Shown: positions 8,604 to 18,206, counted from the first letter of the stretch. The stretch: DNA of 33,313 bases from Pseudomonadota bacterium (GCA_021805665.1 JAJZEV010000094.1:1-33313), one strand, 5' to 3'. Notes: generated from the letters alone by a model not told the origin. A program made the numbers and translations.

Positions 8604-9862
8604 CAGTGCGCCACCGCCGCGGCGGCGGCTTCGTCGATCATGCGTCCGGTGGCGAAACGATCCAGGCTGAACGGCGCGGCGATCGGATGCGGCTGCCCGC
8701 TGGCCAGCGTCGCGGCGAAGATATGGCCCGAACCCGGCGTGGCTTTGAACCCGCCGGTACCCCAGCCGCAGTTCACGAACAGCCCCGGTACCGGGGTCAG
8801 CCCGATAATCGGAGACCGATCCGGGGTCGTATCGACAATCCCGCCCCAGTTGCGCAGCATCCGCAGCCGGCGGAACCGGGGGAACATCTCGCAAATGGCT
8901 TCCAGCGTTTCGCAGGCAATGTGCAGCCCGCCGGCCTGGCTGTACGACGTATAGGCGTCCGTTCCGGCCCCGATCACCAGTTCGCCCTTGTCGGACTGAG
9001 AGATATACGCATGCACGGTGTTGGACATCACCACGCAGGGCATAACCGGCTTCACCGGCTCACTGACCAACGCTTGCAGCGAAAACGATTCCAGCGGCAT
9101 CCGCACGCCCGCCATCGCCATCAGCACGCTGGTATGGCCGGCCGCGGCCACGCCGATGCGCGCCGCGCCGATCGGCCCGCGCGTGGTTTCGACGCCCACC
9201 GCCGCACCCGCCGCATCTCGCACGATCCCGGTGACAGCACAATTCTGGATGATGTCCACACCCATGGCGGAGGCCGCCCTGGCATAGCCCCAGGCGACGG
9301 CGTCGTGACGGGCGACTCCGCCGCGGCGTTGCAGGGCGGCACCCAGAACCGGGTAACGGGCATCCGGCCCGATATGCAACGGCGGACAGAACGCCTTGGC
9401 CTGCGCCGGGGTCAGCCATTCGTTATCGATGCCTTGCAGCCGGTTGGCATGCACATGGCGCTTGAACACCTGCACATCGTGGTGGTTATGCGCCAGCATC
9501 AGCACACCGCGCGCCGAATACATCGTGTTGTAGTTCAGCTCCCGCGACAGGTTTTCCCACAGCTTCAGCGCGTGTTCGTACAGCGCGGCACTTTCCGGCT
9601 GCAGGTAGTTGGACCGGATGATCGTAGTGTTCCGTCCGGTGTTGCCGCCGCCAAGCCAGCCCTTGTCCAGCACGGCGATGTCGCGAATGCCGAATTCCTT
9701 GGCCAGATAGTAGGCCGTCGCCAGCCCGTGCCCGCCGGCCCCCACGATCACCACGTCGTACGACGCCTTCGGCTGCGCGTCCCGCCACTGCCTCGCCCAG
9801 GTCTTTCCAGCCCCGTGCCGCAGCAGGGACAGAAAAGAGAATCGTGCCGCTTCGCCTGTCAC
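8603..9862 (-). CDS. soxB: Sarcosine oxidase beta subunit
   Basis: A 419-residue flavoprotein (DAO fold). [22 protein letters not shown] is the FAD-binding beta-alpha-beta unit, and [19 protein letters not shown] is highly typical of SoxB. The His in GGVARHD (about residue 186) matches the site of covalent FMN attachment in heterotetrameric sarcosine oxidases. The C-terminal [14 protein letters not shown] closes the FAD site. The track starts at a GTG at 9880, but the GTG at 9862 has AGGAAGG just upstream and fits the usual short N-terminus before [10 protein letters not shown], so I prefer it. It is the first gene of the sox operon and is divergent from a GMC oxidoreductase, with about 100 bases between them for both promoters. 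Confidence 0.93.
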   Translation of the reverse strand: MTGEAARFSFLSLLRHGAGKTWARQWRDAQPKASYDVVIVGAGGHGLATAYYLAKEFGIRDIAVLDKGWLGGGNTGRNTTIIRSNYLQPESAALYEHALKLWENLSRELNYNTMYSARGVLMLAHNHHDVQVFKRHVHANRLQGIDNEWLTPAQAKAFCPPLHIGPDARYPVLGAALQRRGGVARHDAVAWGYARAASAMGVDIIQNCAVTGIVRDAAGAAVGVETTRGPIGAARIGVAAAGHTSVLMAMAGVRMPLESFSLQALVSEPVKPVMPCVVMSNTVHAYISQSDKGELVIGAGTDAYTSYSQAGGLHIACETLEAICEMFPRFRRLRMLRNWGGIVDTTPDRSPIIGLTPVPGLFVNCGWGTGGFKATPGSGHIFAATLASGQPHPIAAPFSLDRFATGRMIDEAAAAAVAH

Positions 9863-9962
9863 GCGCCCTTCCTGCCACACCGCACGCCCGGCGGAAAGCC
9901 GCGAGCCTTCCGCCCCGCCCCACCCGGCGCTATACCGGAGTCACAAACGGGGGATGAGACGC

Positions 9963-11579
9963 ATGGCCGAGTTCGACTACATCGTCGTGGGCGCCGGTTC
10001 AGCCGGCTGCGTGCTGGCAAACCGCCTGAGCGAGGACGCACGCTGCACCGTCCTGCTGCTGGAAGCGGGTCCGAAAGACAGCTCCATGTGGATCAACATC
10101 CCCGCCGGCTTCACCAAGCTGCTCAACAACCCCCGCTATAACTGGAACTTCGAAAGCGAGCCGGAGCCGAATACCGCCGGCCGCCGGATTCCCATCCCCC
10201 GCGGCAAGACGCTGGGCGGGTCCAGCTCCATCAACGGCATGCTGTATGTCCGCGGCAATCCGCTGGATTACAACACCTGGTCGCAGTTCGGGAATCGCGG
10301 CTGGGGCTACGATTCCGTGCTGCCTTACTTCCGCAAGGCGGAGAATTTCGGCCCCGGCGGCGACGAGTCGCGCGGCCGCGGCGGCCCGCTGAATGTGGAA
10401 CACATGCGCGAACGCGCCGAACTGCTGGACGCGTTCATCGACGCGGCGGTGGACCAGGGCTATCCGCGCAACACCGACTACAACAACGGCCAGCAGGAAG
10501 GCTTCGGCTATTTCCAGGTAACGCAGAAGAACGGCGAACGCTGGTCCTGCGCGCGCGGCTACCTGGACCCCATCCGCAACCGCCAGAACCTGAAAATCGA
10601 AACCGAAGCCTATACCACCAAGGTCCTGCTGGAGGGTAAACGCGCCGTCGGCGTCGCGTACACGCAAGGCGGCGTGACCAGGGAAGCCCGCGCCAACCGA
10701 GAGGTGATCGTCGCCGCCGGCGCGGTGAAGTCGCCGCACATCCTGGAGCTGTCCGGCATCGGCAATCCGGCCCTACTGTCATCCATGGGAATCAACGTAG
10801 CGCACGAACTGCCGGGCGTCGGGGAGAACTACCGCGACCATTACGCACCCCGGATGAACTGGCGGGTCAAACTGCCGGTCACGCTGAACGAGCGCAGCCG
10901 CGGCATCGCCTTGGCCAAGGAGGTATTCAAATACTACACCCAGCGGCGCGGCATCCTGACCTTCACCGCCGGCATCGCCTTCGGGTTCGTGAAAACCCGC
11001 CCCGAACTGGAAGAACCCGACGTCCAGTTCCACTTCGCCCACGCCAGCTATGGCAGCGCACAGAAACGCGACCTGGAAACCGAACCCGGCATGACCCTGA
11101 CGGTGTATCAGTGCCGGCCGGAGTCCAAGGGCTCGATCCACGCGAAATCCAGCGATCCAATGGACAATCCGTCCATCCGGCCGAACTATCTGGCCGATCC
11201 GTACGACCAGCGCGTCCTGGTCGATGGCATGAAGATGGGGCGGGCGATCATCGACAACCGGATCATGGACAAATACCGCGCCTACGAGATGAACCCCGGC
11301 GACAAGGTCCAGACCGACGCCGAATGGCTGCAATTCGCCCGCGAGAACGGCCAGACCACCTATCATGTGATCGGCACCTGCAAAATGGGCCAGGATCCGA
11401 TGGCGGTGGTCGATGACACCCTTTGCGTGCGCGGCATCGACGGCCTGCGGGTGATCGACGCGTCGATCATGCCGACCGTGCCGTCGGGCAACACCAACGC
11501 CGCGGTGATCATGATCGCGGAAAAAGGCGCCGATATGGTCAAAGCGGCGTCGAAGGAGCGCCTGAAAGCGGCCGCTTAG
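9963..11579 (+). CDS. GMC-family FAD oxidoreductase (choline/alcohol dehydrogenase-like)
   Basis: A 538-residue GMC oxidoreductase. [20 protein letters not shown] is the ADP-binding fold. [19 protein letters not shown] is GMC signature 1 and [15 protein letters not shown] is signature 2. The catalytic His is in [11 protein letters not shown] and the partner Asn in [18 protein letters not shown]. Relatives oxidise choline, long-chain alcohols or polyethylene glycol. The divergent sarcosine oxidase operon makes a choline-to-glycine link attractive, but no betaine aldehyde dehydrogenase or dimethylglycine enzyme is in view, so this is inference. The ATG at 9963 is preferred over the one at 9954 because GGGGGATGAG sits at proper spacing before it. 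Confidence 0.9.
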   Translation: MAEFDYIVVGAGSAGCVLANRLSEDARCTVLLLEAGPKDSSMWINIPAGFTKLLNNPRYNWNFESEPEPNTAGRRIPIPRGKTLGGSSSINGMLYVRGNPLDYNTWSQFGNRGWGYDSVLPYFRKAENFGPGGDESRGRGGPLNVEHMRERAELLDAFIDAAVDQGYPRNTDYNNGQQEGFGYFQVTQKNGERWSCARGYLDPIRNRQNLKIETEAYTTKVLLEGKRAVGVAYTQGGVTREARANREVIVAAGAVKSPHILELSGIGNPALLSSMGINVAHELPGVGENYRDHYAPRMNWRVKLPVTLNERSRGIALAKEVFKYYTQRRGILTFTAGIAFGFVKTRPELEEPDVQFHFAHASYGSAQKRDLETEPGMTLTVYQCRPESKGSIHAKSSDPMDNPSIRPNYLADPYDQRVLVDGMKMGRAIIDNRIMDKYRAYEMNPGDKVQTDAEWLQFARENGQTTYHVIGTCKMGQDPMAVVDDTLCVRGIDGLRVIDASIMPTVPSGNTNAAVIMIAEKGADMVKAASKERLKAAA

Positions 11580-11585
11580 GCCGCT
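11567..11585. terminator. Hairpin between convergent genes (possible bidirectional terminator)
   Basis: AGCGGCC and GGCCGCT form a 7-bp stem across the stop codons of both the GMC gene and the converging glycosyltransferase. There is no T-run on either side, so termination is possible but unproven. Confidence 0.35.
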
Positions 11586-12702
11586 ATAAGCCGATCGTCT
11601 GCTGTCGCAGGGCGGCCAGCCGCCCCGCGATGACCGGAACATCGAACCGCAAGGCACGCTGCCGCCCGGCCTCGGCCAGCGCCGAACGCCGCCCCTCGTC
11701 GCTCGCCAGCGATCGGATTGCGGCGGCAATCTCCGCCGGGTTATCCGGATTGGCATAGATCGCGGCATCGCCCGCCACTTCCGGCAGCCCGCCGCGCGGC
11801 GAGCAGACCAACGCGGCCCCGCTGGCCAATGCTTCCAGCGCCACCAGCCCAAACGGTTCCGGCCACCGGCTCGGTACCACCACGATGGCCGCCCGTCCCA
11901 TCGCGGCCAAGACCTCCGGGTGGTCGCGATAGCCCAGCATCCGCACGTTCGCCCCCTCGGCGGCGGCGCGCACCATCTGCACGAACGCCGTGTCGGGGCT
12001 GTCGAAGTTGAACCGGTCGGCACCGATGATTTCCGCCCGCCAGCCCGGCAAATGCGGCAACGCCGCCGCGCAGGCGGACACGAACGCATCCGGCGCCTTG
12101 TCCGCGACCACCCGCCCGGCGAACAGAATCAGCCGCTCCCGCCGAGCGGGCGGGGGCATTTCGGTGAGGTCGAAGCAGTTCGGCAGCACCACCGGGTCTT
12201 TCGCCGGCGCCGCCACACCATCCAGCACGCGCTGGCGCAAATATTCGGACGACGTCATCACCCCGGCCAGACGGCGCAACATGTCCGCCCGCTCCGTGGC
12301 CGAAGCGGCGTCGCGCATGCCCTGCGGGTCGTTGTTCAGGATTAGCGTCACCGGGATATCCGCCAACCGGGCAGCCAGCACCAGGGCGATTTCGGGGCGA
12401 TTATGCACCTCGACGATCGCCGGGCGGCGCTTCTTCAGCACCCCGGCGACCGCGACGGCAAAGCGCACATTCGTGTTGCCGGGTGGCCAGAACACAGGCG
12501 AAACGGGGACGAAATCGATCCCCGGAAATACCGGTCCTTCCTGCTTGCCGCCGAAAACAACCGTATCGAAGCCCGGTGTTTGCACCAGCCGGCGCGCCAG
12601 CAGCCCGATGGCACCCGTCCGGCCCGGGCCAAAGCCCTCACGCGGAGGCAGGATAACGGCGACGGTGGGGGGGGATACGGACATGGGTGCCGGCATATAC
12701 AT
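11584..12702 (-). CDS. Glycosyltransferase family 4 protein
   Basis: A 372-residue GT-B glycosyltransferase. The N-terminal half shows VAVILPPREGFGPGRTGAIG, which forms the acceptor side, and LIVEVHNRPE-like strands. The C-terminal half has FAGRVVADKAPD and SRWPEPFGLVALEALASG, the E-x7-E nucleotide-sugar motif of GT4, followed by GGLPEVAGDAA. It would transfer a sugar from an NDP-sugar onto a lipid-linked or polysaccharide acceptor at the cytoplasmic membrane. Three ATGs compete (12702, 12696, 12684) and none has a good ribosome site; conservation would be met by any. It is convergent with the GMC gene and divergent from the slipin gene and has no glycan neighbours here. Confidence 0.88.
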   Translation of the reverse strand: MYMPAPMSVSPPTVAVILPPREGFGPGRTGAIGLLARRLVQTPGFDTVVFGGKQEGPVFPGIDFVPVSPVFWPPGNTNVRFAVAVAGVLKKRRPAIVEVHNRPEIALVLAARLADIPVTLILNNDPQGMRDAASATERADMLRRLAGVMTSSEYLRQRVLDGVAAPAKDPVVLPNCFDLTEMPPPARRERLILFAGRVVADKAPDAFVSACAAALPHLPGWRAEIIGADRFNFDSPDTAFVQMVRAAAEGANVRMLGYRDHPEVLAAMGRAAIVVVPSRWPEPFGLVALEALASGAALVCSPRGGLPEVAGDAAIYANPDNPAEIAAAIRSLASDEGRRSALAEAGRQRALRFDVPVIAGRLAALRQQTIGL

Positions 12703-12782
12703 CGCGCCGGTTCATTGCACCAACAGGGTAAATCGTGTCCTCCGTGCCCATGTAGCCAACGCAACGCAGCAGGAGATCCCCC

Positions 12783-13556
12783 ATGGCCATCGCAATCGCC
12801 GCCGTCATCCTCATCGTCCTGGCGATCGTCGCCCGTTCGGTTCGCATCGCATCGGAATGGCAGCGCGCCGTCATCCTGCGGCTGGGGCGGTTCAGCCACG
12901 TCGCCGGCCCCGGCATCTATCTGGTGTTCCCGGTCATCGACGCGGTCGCCCAGGTCGTCGATCTGCGTATCCAAACCACCACGATCACCGCCGAACAGGC
13001 ATTGACCCGCGATACGGTCGCGGTCGGCGTCGATGCCATCGTGTTCTGGAAGGTCGAAAATGCCGAAACCGCCGCCATCAGGATCGCCAATTACCGCGAA
13101 GCGATCGAACGCGTCGCCCAGACCAGCCTGCGCGAGATGATCGGCGCCACCGACCTGTCGAAACTGCTGTCCGACCGCAAAACCGCCGACGAGCAGCTTC
13201 GTCTGACCATCAGCTCCAAAACCAGTTCCTGGGGCGTGACCGCCAGCAGCGTGGAGATCAAGGACGTGTCCATCCCGCGGGAGTTGCAGGACGCCATGAG
13301 CCGTCAGGCCCAGGCGGAGCGGGAGAAGGACGCCCGGGTCACGCTGGCCTCGGCGGAAAAGGCCATCGCCGAACAAATCCTGGAAGCGGCGAAACTGTAT
13401 GGCAGCGACCCGAATGCGCTGAAGCTGCGGCAGATGAACCTGCTGTACGAGATGAACAAGGAACGCGGGACGACTGTGCTGATTCCGACCGATATGGCCA
13501 ATAGCTTGGGTACGGTGGTTGCCCTAGCGAGGGCAACCGCTAACGATGCAGGCTAG
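12783..13556 (+). CDS. Slipin (stomatin/prohibitin-like SPFH membrane protein)
   Basis: A 257-residue band-7/SPFH protein. An N-terminal membrane segment (AIAIAAVILIVLAIVA, residues 2-17) leads to the SPFH domain, with SEWQRAVILRLGRF, GPGIYLVFPVID, and the conserved RIQTTTITAEQALTRDTV and VFWKV stretches. A charged coiled-coil (QAQAEREKDARVTLASAEKAIAEQ) follows near residues 180-215. Slipins form membrane-bound oligomers and often work with an NfeD-type protease, but no nfeD gene is next to it here. The ATG has GGAG 8 bases upstream. A 9-bp inverted repeat lies in the last 15 codons. The function in this organism is not known. Confidence 0.92.
   Translation: MAIAIAAVILIVLAIVARSVRIASEWQRAVILRLGRFSHVAGPGIYLVFPVIDAVAQVVDLRIQTTTITAEQALTRDTVAVGVDAIVFWKVENAETAAIRIANYREAIERVAQTSLREMIGATDLSKLLSDRKTADEQLRLTISSKTSSWGVTASSVEIKDVSIPRELQDAMSRQAQAEREKDARVTLASAEKAIAEQILEAAKLYGSDPNALKLRQMNLLYEMNKERGTTVLIPTDMANSLGTVVALARATANDAG
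13517..13538 (+). repeat. Perfect 9-bp inverted repeat at the 3' end of the slipin gene
   Basis: GGTTGCCCT and AGGGCAACC flank a 4-base loop within the last codons of the slipin gene. No T-run follows directly, so it may stabilise the mRNA end rather than terminate it. Confidence 0.5.
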
Positions 13557-13772
13557 TTTTGAGCATAATTTCAGCAACACAAACGATGCAGCTTATTTAT
13601 GTATCAATTTTGCCACAGATTATAGGACAGTGAAAAAAATGCTGCGATGCAGCACGAAAACGCTTGCATGCTGCAGCCGCGAAGTGCAATGTCGTTCTTG
13701 CAGACGCGCTTAGGCGCACTGCTTTCTTGGACGTTTCCTCCCTAAACTTCGGCGGTGCCAAAAGCACCGCCG
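13557..13772 (+). other. A+T-richer intergenic stretch, candidate small RNA upstream of a strong terminator
   Basis: This stretch is clearly richer in A and T than its surroundings and has no convincing ORF. A GATGCAG word recurs (end of slipin, about 13584 and about 13644). Near the 3' end a CCTCC motif precedes a strong rho-independent terminator. That layout fits either the slipin 3' UTR or a separate small RNA. I see no strong promoter to decide between them. Confidence 0.3.
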
Positions 13773-13781
13773 TTTTTTTTT
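13750..13781 (+). terminator. Strong rho-independent terminator
   Basis: CGGCGGTGC, a CAAAA loop and GCACCGCCG form a perfect 9-bp stem followed by nine T on the plus strand. It is about 195 bases after the slipin stop codon, unusually far for a simple gene terminator. Confidence 0.9.
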
Positions 13782-14204
13782 GCCCATACCCGTAACCGCC
13801 TGTGGCCGGGCCCCGACCAGGCGTTTGTCGAACCAACAAAGCGAAGTAGCCAAGCGAACCGCAGCAACGCCTGAGGCAAACCGCCGAACGCCAGCCCCCC
13901 AGCGAGTCCGGCCGCTCTGTCTTCCTTTCATTTGAAAGAGCACGGAGGGCGGGAAGCGCCGCGAAGATGTCCGGGACGCTCTCCCTCAGCGGCCCTTCCC
14001 GCCCTTCCAGGCAAACCACCCAAGCCAAACACCGGCTTCGGCGTCTAACGAGGCGCACTGAACGCGAGGACCACACGGAAAAACCATCCGCGTGCCCGAA
14101 ACAGCCGCCGCCCGGACCCGGCCAAACTCAAAAAGCGGTTCGTCACAATGAACGGATTGGGAAGGAATCCGCCATGTTTCATCACCGGGAATGAACGACA
14201 GCCC
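13782..14204. other. Non-coding stretch with no recognisable gene
   Basis: I find no supported gene here. The minus-strand track ORF 13597-14076 runs through the strong terminator, is low-complexity Arg/Ala/Ser in composition and resembles no family I know. A small CTTTCA-TT-TGAAAG palindrome lies near 13935. The stretch could be a decayed gene or the promoter region for a neighbour, but nothing in the sequence shows which. Confidence 0.4.
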
Positions 14205-15077
14205 CTAAAAGGTGTCGTCCGTCCCTCCACCGCTGTTGTCGGTCCACGACGAGTCATCGCTGCCGCCGCTGTTATCGGTCCAGGACGAATCCGTCCCCGA
14301 ACCCGACTGGTCCCAGCCCCCGTTATCGACGTAATCCTGATTGCCGGCCGGTGCTCCACCCTGCCCCCAGGCGCCGGTATCGACGTAGTTCTGATCGGGC
14401 GCGGCCGGAGTCGCCCAAGGGCTTGCCGCCGGCGCTCCACCGAAGCCGCCCCCGCCAAATCCGCCGCCGTAACCCTGATGCGGGGAGAACAGCCCCATCA
14501 ACGCATTGCCCGCCACCATGCCGCCAGCCACGCCCGCGGCCGTCGTCAGCGCCGAACCCAGAAAACCGGACCCGCCGCGCTGCTGAAACATGCCCTGCTG
14601 ATAATTCGGCGGATATTGCGGCGGCGGCGGCGCCTGCTGGTATGGCGGCTGCTGCGGATAGCCGGGCTGCCCGCCGCCCCAGCGCGGGTCGCCTTGCGGC
14701 GGGGCCTGCTGCGGCCGGGCACCGCCGCCGCCGAACAAGCCGCTGAAGAAGCCGCCGCCCGGCCGGGAATCCTGCGGTTGCCCCGGAGGCTGTTGGGCCG
14801 CCTGCCGTGCCTGCTGGAGTTCCCATTCCAGGCGTTGGATACGGTTCTGCGCCTCGGCCAGCGCGTGTTCCTGCACGAACGCCAGTTGGGTGATACGGTA
14901 CCGCGCCTCGGGATATTGCGCGAAACCTTGCGCGATAAACGCATCGGCCTCCCCGTCGATCGGCGGCAGCGCCGGCTGGGTCGCCGGCACCGACCCCGCC
15001 GCGAAGCCCGACGGCTGGCCGGCACCGCCAACGCGGGCGATGAATTTCGTGATGATGTCGCGTTCTTCGTTCGTCAT
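14205..15077 (-). CDS. DUF2076 family protein
   Basis: A 290-residue protein. The N-terminus MTNEERDIITKFIARVGGA, then IDGEADAFIAQGFAQYPEARYRITQLAFVQEHALAEAQNRIQRLEWEL, is the DUF2076 domain with a coiled-coil end (about residues 1-90). Next is a Pro/Gln/Gly-rich linker, then a hydrophobic Ala/Gly segment GFLGSALTTAAGVAGGMVAGNALMGLF near 170-200, which could insert in a membrane. A Gly-rich stretch and an acidic tail follow. The tail repeats: NYVDTGAWGQ/DYVDNGGWDQ, then SSWTDNSGG twice. DUF2076 proteins have no settled function. It stands alone on the minus strand with GGGGA before the ATG. Confidence 0.88.
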   Translation of the reverse strand: MTNEERDIITKFIARVGGAGQPSGFAAGSVPATQPALPPIDGEADAFIAQGFAQYPEARYRITQLAFVQEHALAEAQNRIQRLEWELQQARQAAQQPPGQPQDSRPGGGFFSGLFGGGGARPQQAPPQGDPRWGGGQPGYPQQPPYQQAPPPPQYPPNYQQGMFQQRGGSGFLGSALTTAAGVAGGMVAGNALMGLFSPHQGYGGGFGGGGFGGAPAASPWATPAAPDQNYVDTGAWGQGGAPAGNQDYVDNGGWDQSGSGTDSSWTDNSGGSDDSSWTDNSGGGTDDTF

Positions 15078-15145
15078 CGGGAATCCCCTGGGGGTCTGTC
15101 AGCAAGACCCGGACGAGCGGAATGTGGCGTGGAACCCGCCGCGGT

Positions 15146-15583
15146 TCAATGGCAGCGTTGTTCGGCGTAAAATGGCCCGATCCGCCGGTCCTCGATCACC
15201 GGACAGCGGTCCATCGCCACCCTTACGCCGGCCGCCCGCGCCCGGTTCACGGCGTCCTGGTCGATAACGCCCAACTGCATCCAGACCGTCCTGGCCCCGA
15301 GAGCGACCGCGCGATCCGCCACGGCCCCGGCATGGATCGATGCCCTGAAGATATCCACCATGTCCAGCGGGCCGGCTTCCGCCAGGGACGCCACCACCAT
15401 CCGCCCATGGATCGTCTGGCCGGCAAGCCCGGGGTTCACCGGCGTCACGTCGTATCCGCGCGAGAGCAGGAATCCCATCACCTCATGCGACGCGCGCCAG
15501 CGCTTCGCGGACGCCCCAACCAGGGCGATGCGCCGGGTCGTGGTCAGGATGTCGCGGATCGTCTCGTCGGTGTTGCCGTCCAT
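15146..15583 (-). CDS. CoA-binding domain protein (YccU-like)
   Basis: A 145-residue single-domain protein of the CoA-binding/YccU type. RRIALVGASAKRWRASHEVMGFLLSRGYDVTPVNPG is the Rossmann start, with a conserved S-x-P/R-SHEV-like turn; then GRMVVASLAE, VDIFRAS and GARTVWMQLGV, and a conserved DRCPVIE end. The fold matches the CoA-binding domain of succinyl-CoA synthetase, but these stand-alone proteins have no assigned reaction. The ATG has only a weak AAGG upstream. It lies between DUF2076 and OsmC genes with about 110 bases to OsmC, so it may have its own promoter. Confidence 0.88.
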   Translation of the reverse strand: MDGNTDETIRDILTTTRRIALVGASAKRWRASHEVMGFLLSRGYDVTPVNPGLAGQTIHGRMVVASLAEAGPLDMVDIFRASIHAGAVADRAVALGARTVWMQLGVIDQDAVNRARAAGVRVAMDRCPVIEDRRIGPFYAEQRCH

Positions 15584-15693
15584 GCTGAAACCTTGTCGCC
15601 GTCAGCCTGGCCGGTCAAGCCGCGTGCCACGGCCCGGGGCACCTTCGGCAAATCGCTACCGGCGCGAATCGAGATGACCAACCCGCCCGGGGA

Positions 15694-16197
15694 TCAGACA
15701 ACCCGCATACCAATCCGCGGCGGCGATTTCAGCGTTTGCAGGATCACGCAATACCGTTCCGTGGTCTGGATCATTCGCTCCAGCTTCGCCCTGTCGGCAT
15801 CGCAATCGACATCGAATTTGACCGTCACCTCGGTCAACCCAACCGGTGTGTTGCGATCGACACCCAGCGTGCCGCGCGCGTCCCACTGTCCCTCGGCGAT
15901 GACCTTACCGCCGCGGATCGTCACCCCCATCGCGGTGGCGACGGCGCGCAACGTAACGCCCGCGCAACCGACCAGCGCCTCCAGCAGCATATCGGCCGAA
16001 CAGGCCTCCTGGCCCGACCCGCCGCCGGCCTTGTGCAACCCGGCCGTCACCTTGCCATGCCAGGCATCCACCTCGATGGCGATATCGTTCGGATCCAGGC
16101 TGCCCTCCGCCCGGGCTATCACCAACGCGGCCTCTGGCTGATCGCGATAGAGCTGCTTTAGCGGCGCCTGTTTGGCGCGAAGTTCATCTGCATTCAT
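15694..16197 (-). CDS. OsmC family peroxide reductase-like protein
   Basis: A 167-residue OsmC/Ohr-fold protein. The two redox Cys of the family are visible: VGCAGVTLRAVA near residue 93 and TERYCVILQTL near residue 150. OsmC-type proteins reduce organic hydroperoxides with thiol cofactors, though many members of this subgroup are untested. AGGAAG sits 8 bases before the ATG at 16197. It is the last gene of a minus-strand operon, following the MBL-fold hydrolase by 14 bases and an LLM flavin enzyme before that. The set suggests handling of a reactive or lactone-type substrate, but this is inference. Confidence 0.9.
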   Translation of the reverse strand: MNADELRAKQAPLKQLYRDQPEAALVIARAEGSLDPNDIAIEVDAWHGKVTAGLHKAGGGSGQEACSADMLLEALVGCAGVTLRAVATAMGVTIRGGKVIAEGQWDARGTLGVDRNTPVGLTEVTVKFDVDCDADRAKLERMIQTTERYCVILQTLKSPPRIGMRVV

Positions 16198-16211
16198 GGC
16201 ATTACTTCCTT

Positions 16212-17006
16212 TTATTGAACGGGCGGCACGTCCAGGCGAACGACGATGCCCTCAAGCTCCGGCGATGGCGCCGGGTAGCGCCGCATCACCAGCGGATCGT
16301 GCCCCGGAACGATCAGGTCCGGCGAGGCGGCGTGCGCGCGCAGCGTATCGAATCCCTCCAGCATATCATCGAGATGCAGGGCGGTGGTGAACGGACGGTA
16401 GGATTCCATATTCTCATAGAAATGCGTGACATCGGAAGCCAGCACGACCACGCCGCGCTTGGTATTCACCTTCACGAATTGCAGGCCGGCCGAATGACCG
16501 CCGGTCGGCACAAGGCCGATGCCGGGCAGCACCTCGGCCGGACCATTGTGATACCGCACCCGCCCATCGAAGTTCAGACGGACGATGCCGCAGACATCGT
16601 CGGGTTCAAAGCTTCGCGCCAGCTGGCGATAACGCATGTGCCGGCCCACCGCGTAGTGCATCTCCGGTTCTTGCAAATGAAACCGGGCCTTGGGGAATTT
16701 ATGAAAATTGCCGACGTGATCGTAGTGCATGTGGGTCAGGATCACGTCGTCCACGGTCGCCGGATCGACCCCCAGCAAGGACAAGGAGTCAATCGGGCAC
16801 CGCGCCTGCGTCCGGCCGCGCTTGCCGCCGCTTTCAGCCGTGAAGCCGATATCGATCACCACCGCGCGGTCGGCGTTCTTCGCCACCCAGACGAAATAGT
16901 CCATCGGCATCGGGCCGTCATGCGGATCGCCGCCAATAAAATGCTCATGCCGTTGCGCCTGACGGGTGGCATACCGCAACGCGAACAATTCGTATTCAGC
17001 AGTCAT
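16212..17006 (-). CDS. Metallo-beta-lactamase-fold hydrolase, N-acyl-homoserine lactonase-like
   Basis: A 264-residue MBL-fold enzyme. THMHYDH near residue 95 is the HxHxDH di-zinc motif, GGHSAG near residue 170 supplies the third His, ASDVTHFYEN holds the bridging Asp and PGHDPLV the last His. The N-terminal region (FALRYATRQAQRHEHF, PMPMDYFVW) resembles the AHL lactonase/AttM branch, which opens lactone rings. True quorum-quenching activity cannot be claimed; related enzymes hydrolyse other lactones and esters. It begins 3 bases after the LLM gene stop and ends 14 bases before OsmC, so the three are one transcription unit. Confidence 0.88.
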   Translation of the reverse strand: MTAEYELFALRYATRQAQRHEHFIGGDPHDGPMPMDYFVWVAKNADRAVVIDIGFTAESGGKRGRTQARCPIDSLSLLGVDPATVDDVILTHMHYDHVGNFHKFPKARFHLQEPEMHYAVGRHMRYRQLARSFEPDDVCGIVRLNFDGRVRYHNGPAEVLPGIGLVPTGGHSAGLQFVKVNTKRGVVVLASDVTHFYENMESYRPFTTALHLDDMLEGFDTLRAHAASPDLIVPGHDPLVMRRYPAPSPELEGIVVRLDVPPVQ

Positions 17007-17009
17007 GGC

Positions 17010-18038
17010 TTAGATACTTTCCTGATAGGCCGTAAGGTCGGGCATCACATGTCTGGTGAACAGATCGATCGACCGCAGCGCTTCGCCGCCGGTAATGTCG
17101 CCGAACGCAAAGCGGCACAGCAGATAATTCAACCCGGCGTCATCGACGGTGCGCTGAAGAAAGTCGCGAACCTTGTCCGGCGTGCCGGCAACCGCCCGGC
17201 CCTGCGCTTCCGCGTCCTCATACCGTTCCGGGAAGATCGCATGCGCGACCGGCATCATGTCGTTTTCGATCCACAGCTTCAGGAAGCTGGCGCGCCATTT
17301 GTCATAGCCGCGGCGGGCGATCTCCAGGGCTTCCCTCTCGGTTTCCGCCACCACGACATGCCGGCCCACGCCCATCAGCGGCAGCTCCGCCGGGTCGTTA
17401 CCAAGTGCATCCCATTCGGCACGATAGCGATCCGTCAGCGCCCGCATCCCCTTACCCGGCAGGTTGCCGACGATATTGACGCGATTCCGAACGGCCCAAG
17501 GGATCGCCTCCGCTCGGCCCAACCCGTACCATAGCGGCGGATGCGGCGTCTGGAACGGTGTCAGTTCCATCGGCACGTCGCGATAGGTGTAGTGTTTTCC
17601 CTCGAAATTCAGGCGAGGATTGGTCATACCGCGCAGCAGTATTTCTAAAGCCTCGGCGTACATAGACGGGGTTTGTTCCGGGTCCAGACCGTAATACCGC
17701 AGCTCGACCGGGGATATCCCTCGCCCGACACCCAGCATCAGCCGCCCGCCGCTGATCTGATCCAGCATGCAGATCTCTTCCAGCAGCTTGATCGGATGAT
17801 ACAGCGGCAGCAGATACACCAGCGGCCCGAACCGCAACTGTCTGGTGCGCTGGGCCACGGCGGCCAGCCACACACCGGGCGAGGGTGCCACACCCAGCGG
17901 AGTCGCGTGGTGTTCCGCCACATGATACCCGTAGAATCCGGCTTTGTCATAAGCCTCGACCAGCTTCAGCCGTTCCTCGTAGAACTGGTGCAGCGGCGAC
18001 AGGCCGCGATCCATGTGGTCGAAAACACCGAGTTTCAT
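17010..18038 (-). CDS. LLM class flavin-dependent oxidoreductase
   Basis: A 342-residue luciferase-like monooxygenase. MKLGVFDHMDRG and GFYGYHVAEHH are the TIM-barrel start with the family-typical xEHH. PLYHPIKLLEEICMLDQISGGRLMLGVGRG is the signature of the bacterial luciferase alpha-type fold and binds the FMN phosphate. The end holds the conserved GTPDKVRDFLQ. Such enzymes use FMNH2 and O2 to oxygenate aldehydes, amines, sulfonates or terpenes; the substrate here is unknown. It is the first gene of the LLM-MBL-OsmC operon. No reductase partner gene lies near. The ATG at 18038 has no clear ribosome site. Confidence 0.9.
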   Translation of the reverse strand: MKLGVFDHMDRGLSPLHQFYEERLKLVEAYDKAGFYGYHVAEHHATPLGVAPSPGVWLAAVAQRTRQLRFGPLVYLLPLYHPIKLLEEICMLDQISGGRLMLGVGRGISPVELRYYGLDPEQTPSMYAEALEILLRGMTNPRLNFEGKHYTYRDVPMELTPFQTPHPPLWYGLGRAEAIPWAVRNRVNIVGNLPGKGMRALTDRYRAEWDALGNDPAELPLMGVGRHVVVAETEREALEIARRGYDKWRASFLKLWIENDMMPVAHAIFPERYEDAEAQGRAVAGTPDKVRDFLQRTVDDAGLNYLLCRFAFGDITGGEALRSIDLFTRHVMPDLTAYQESI

Positions 18039-18206
18039 GATGCGCGGCTATTTTTCGGCCGGGGGCGGAAGGCCTGTTCCGATAGCGCACGATCACGCTG
18101 GCGACCGCGGCAAAGGCTTCTGCCCGCAACAGCGTGTTTGGCGGCGGCAGGCTCCCGCGGAATTCCCCCCCGGCGCGGCATGATCGTCATTTCCGACGTT
18201 TCCCCT

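Noticed and set aside
13597-14076. 159-aa minus-strand ORF
   Set aside because: It crosses a strong terminator, has no recognisable domain and no ribosome site.
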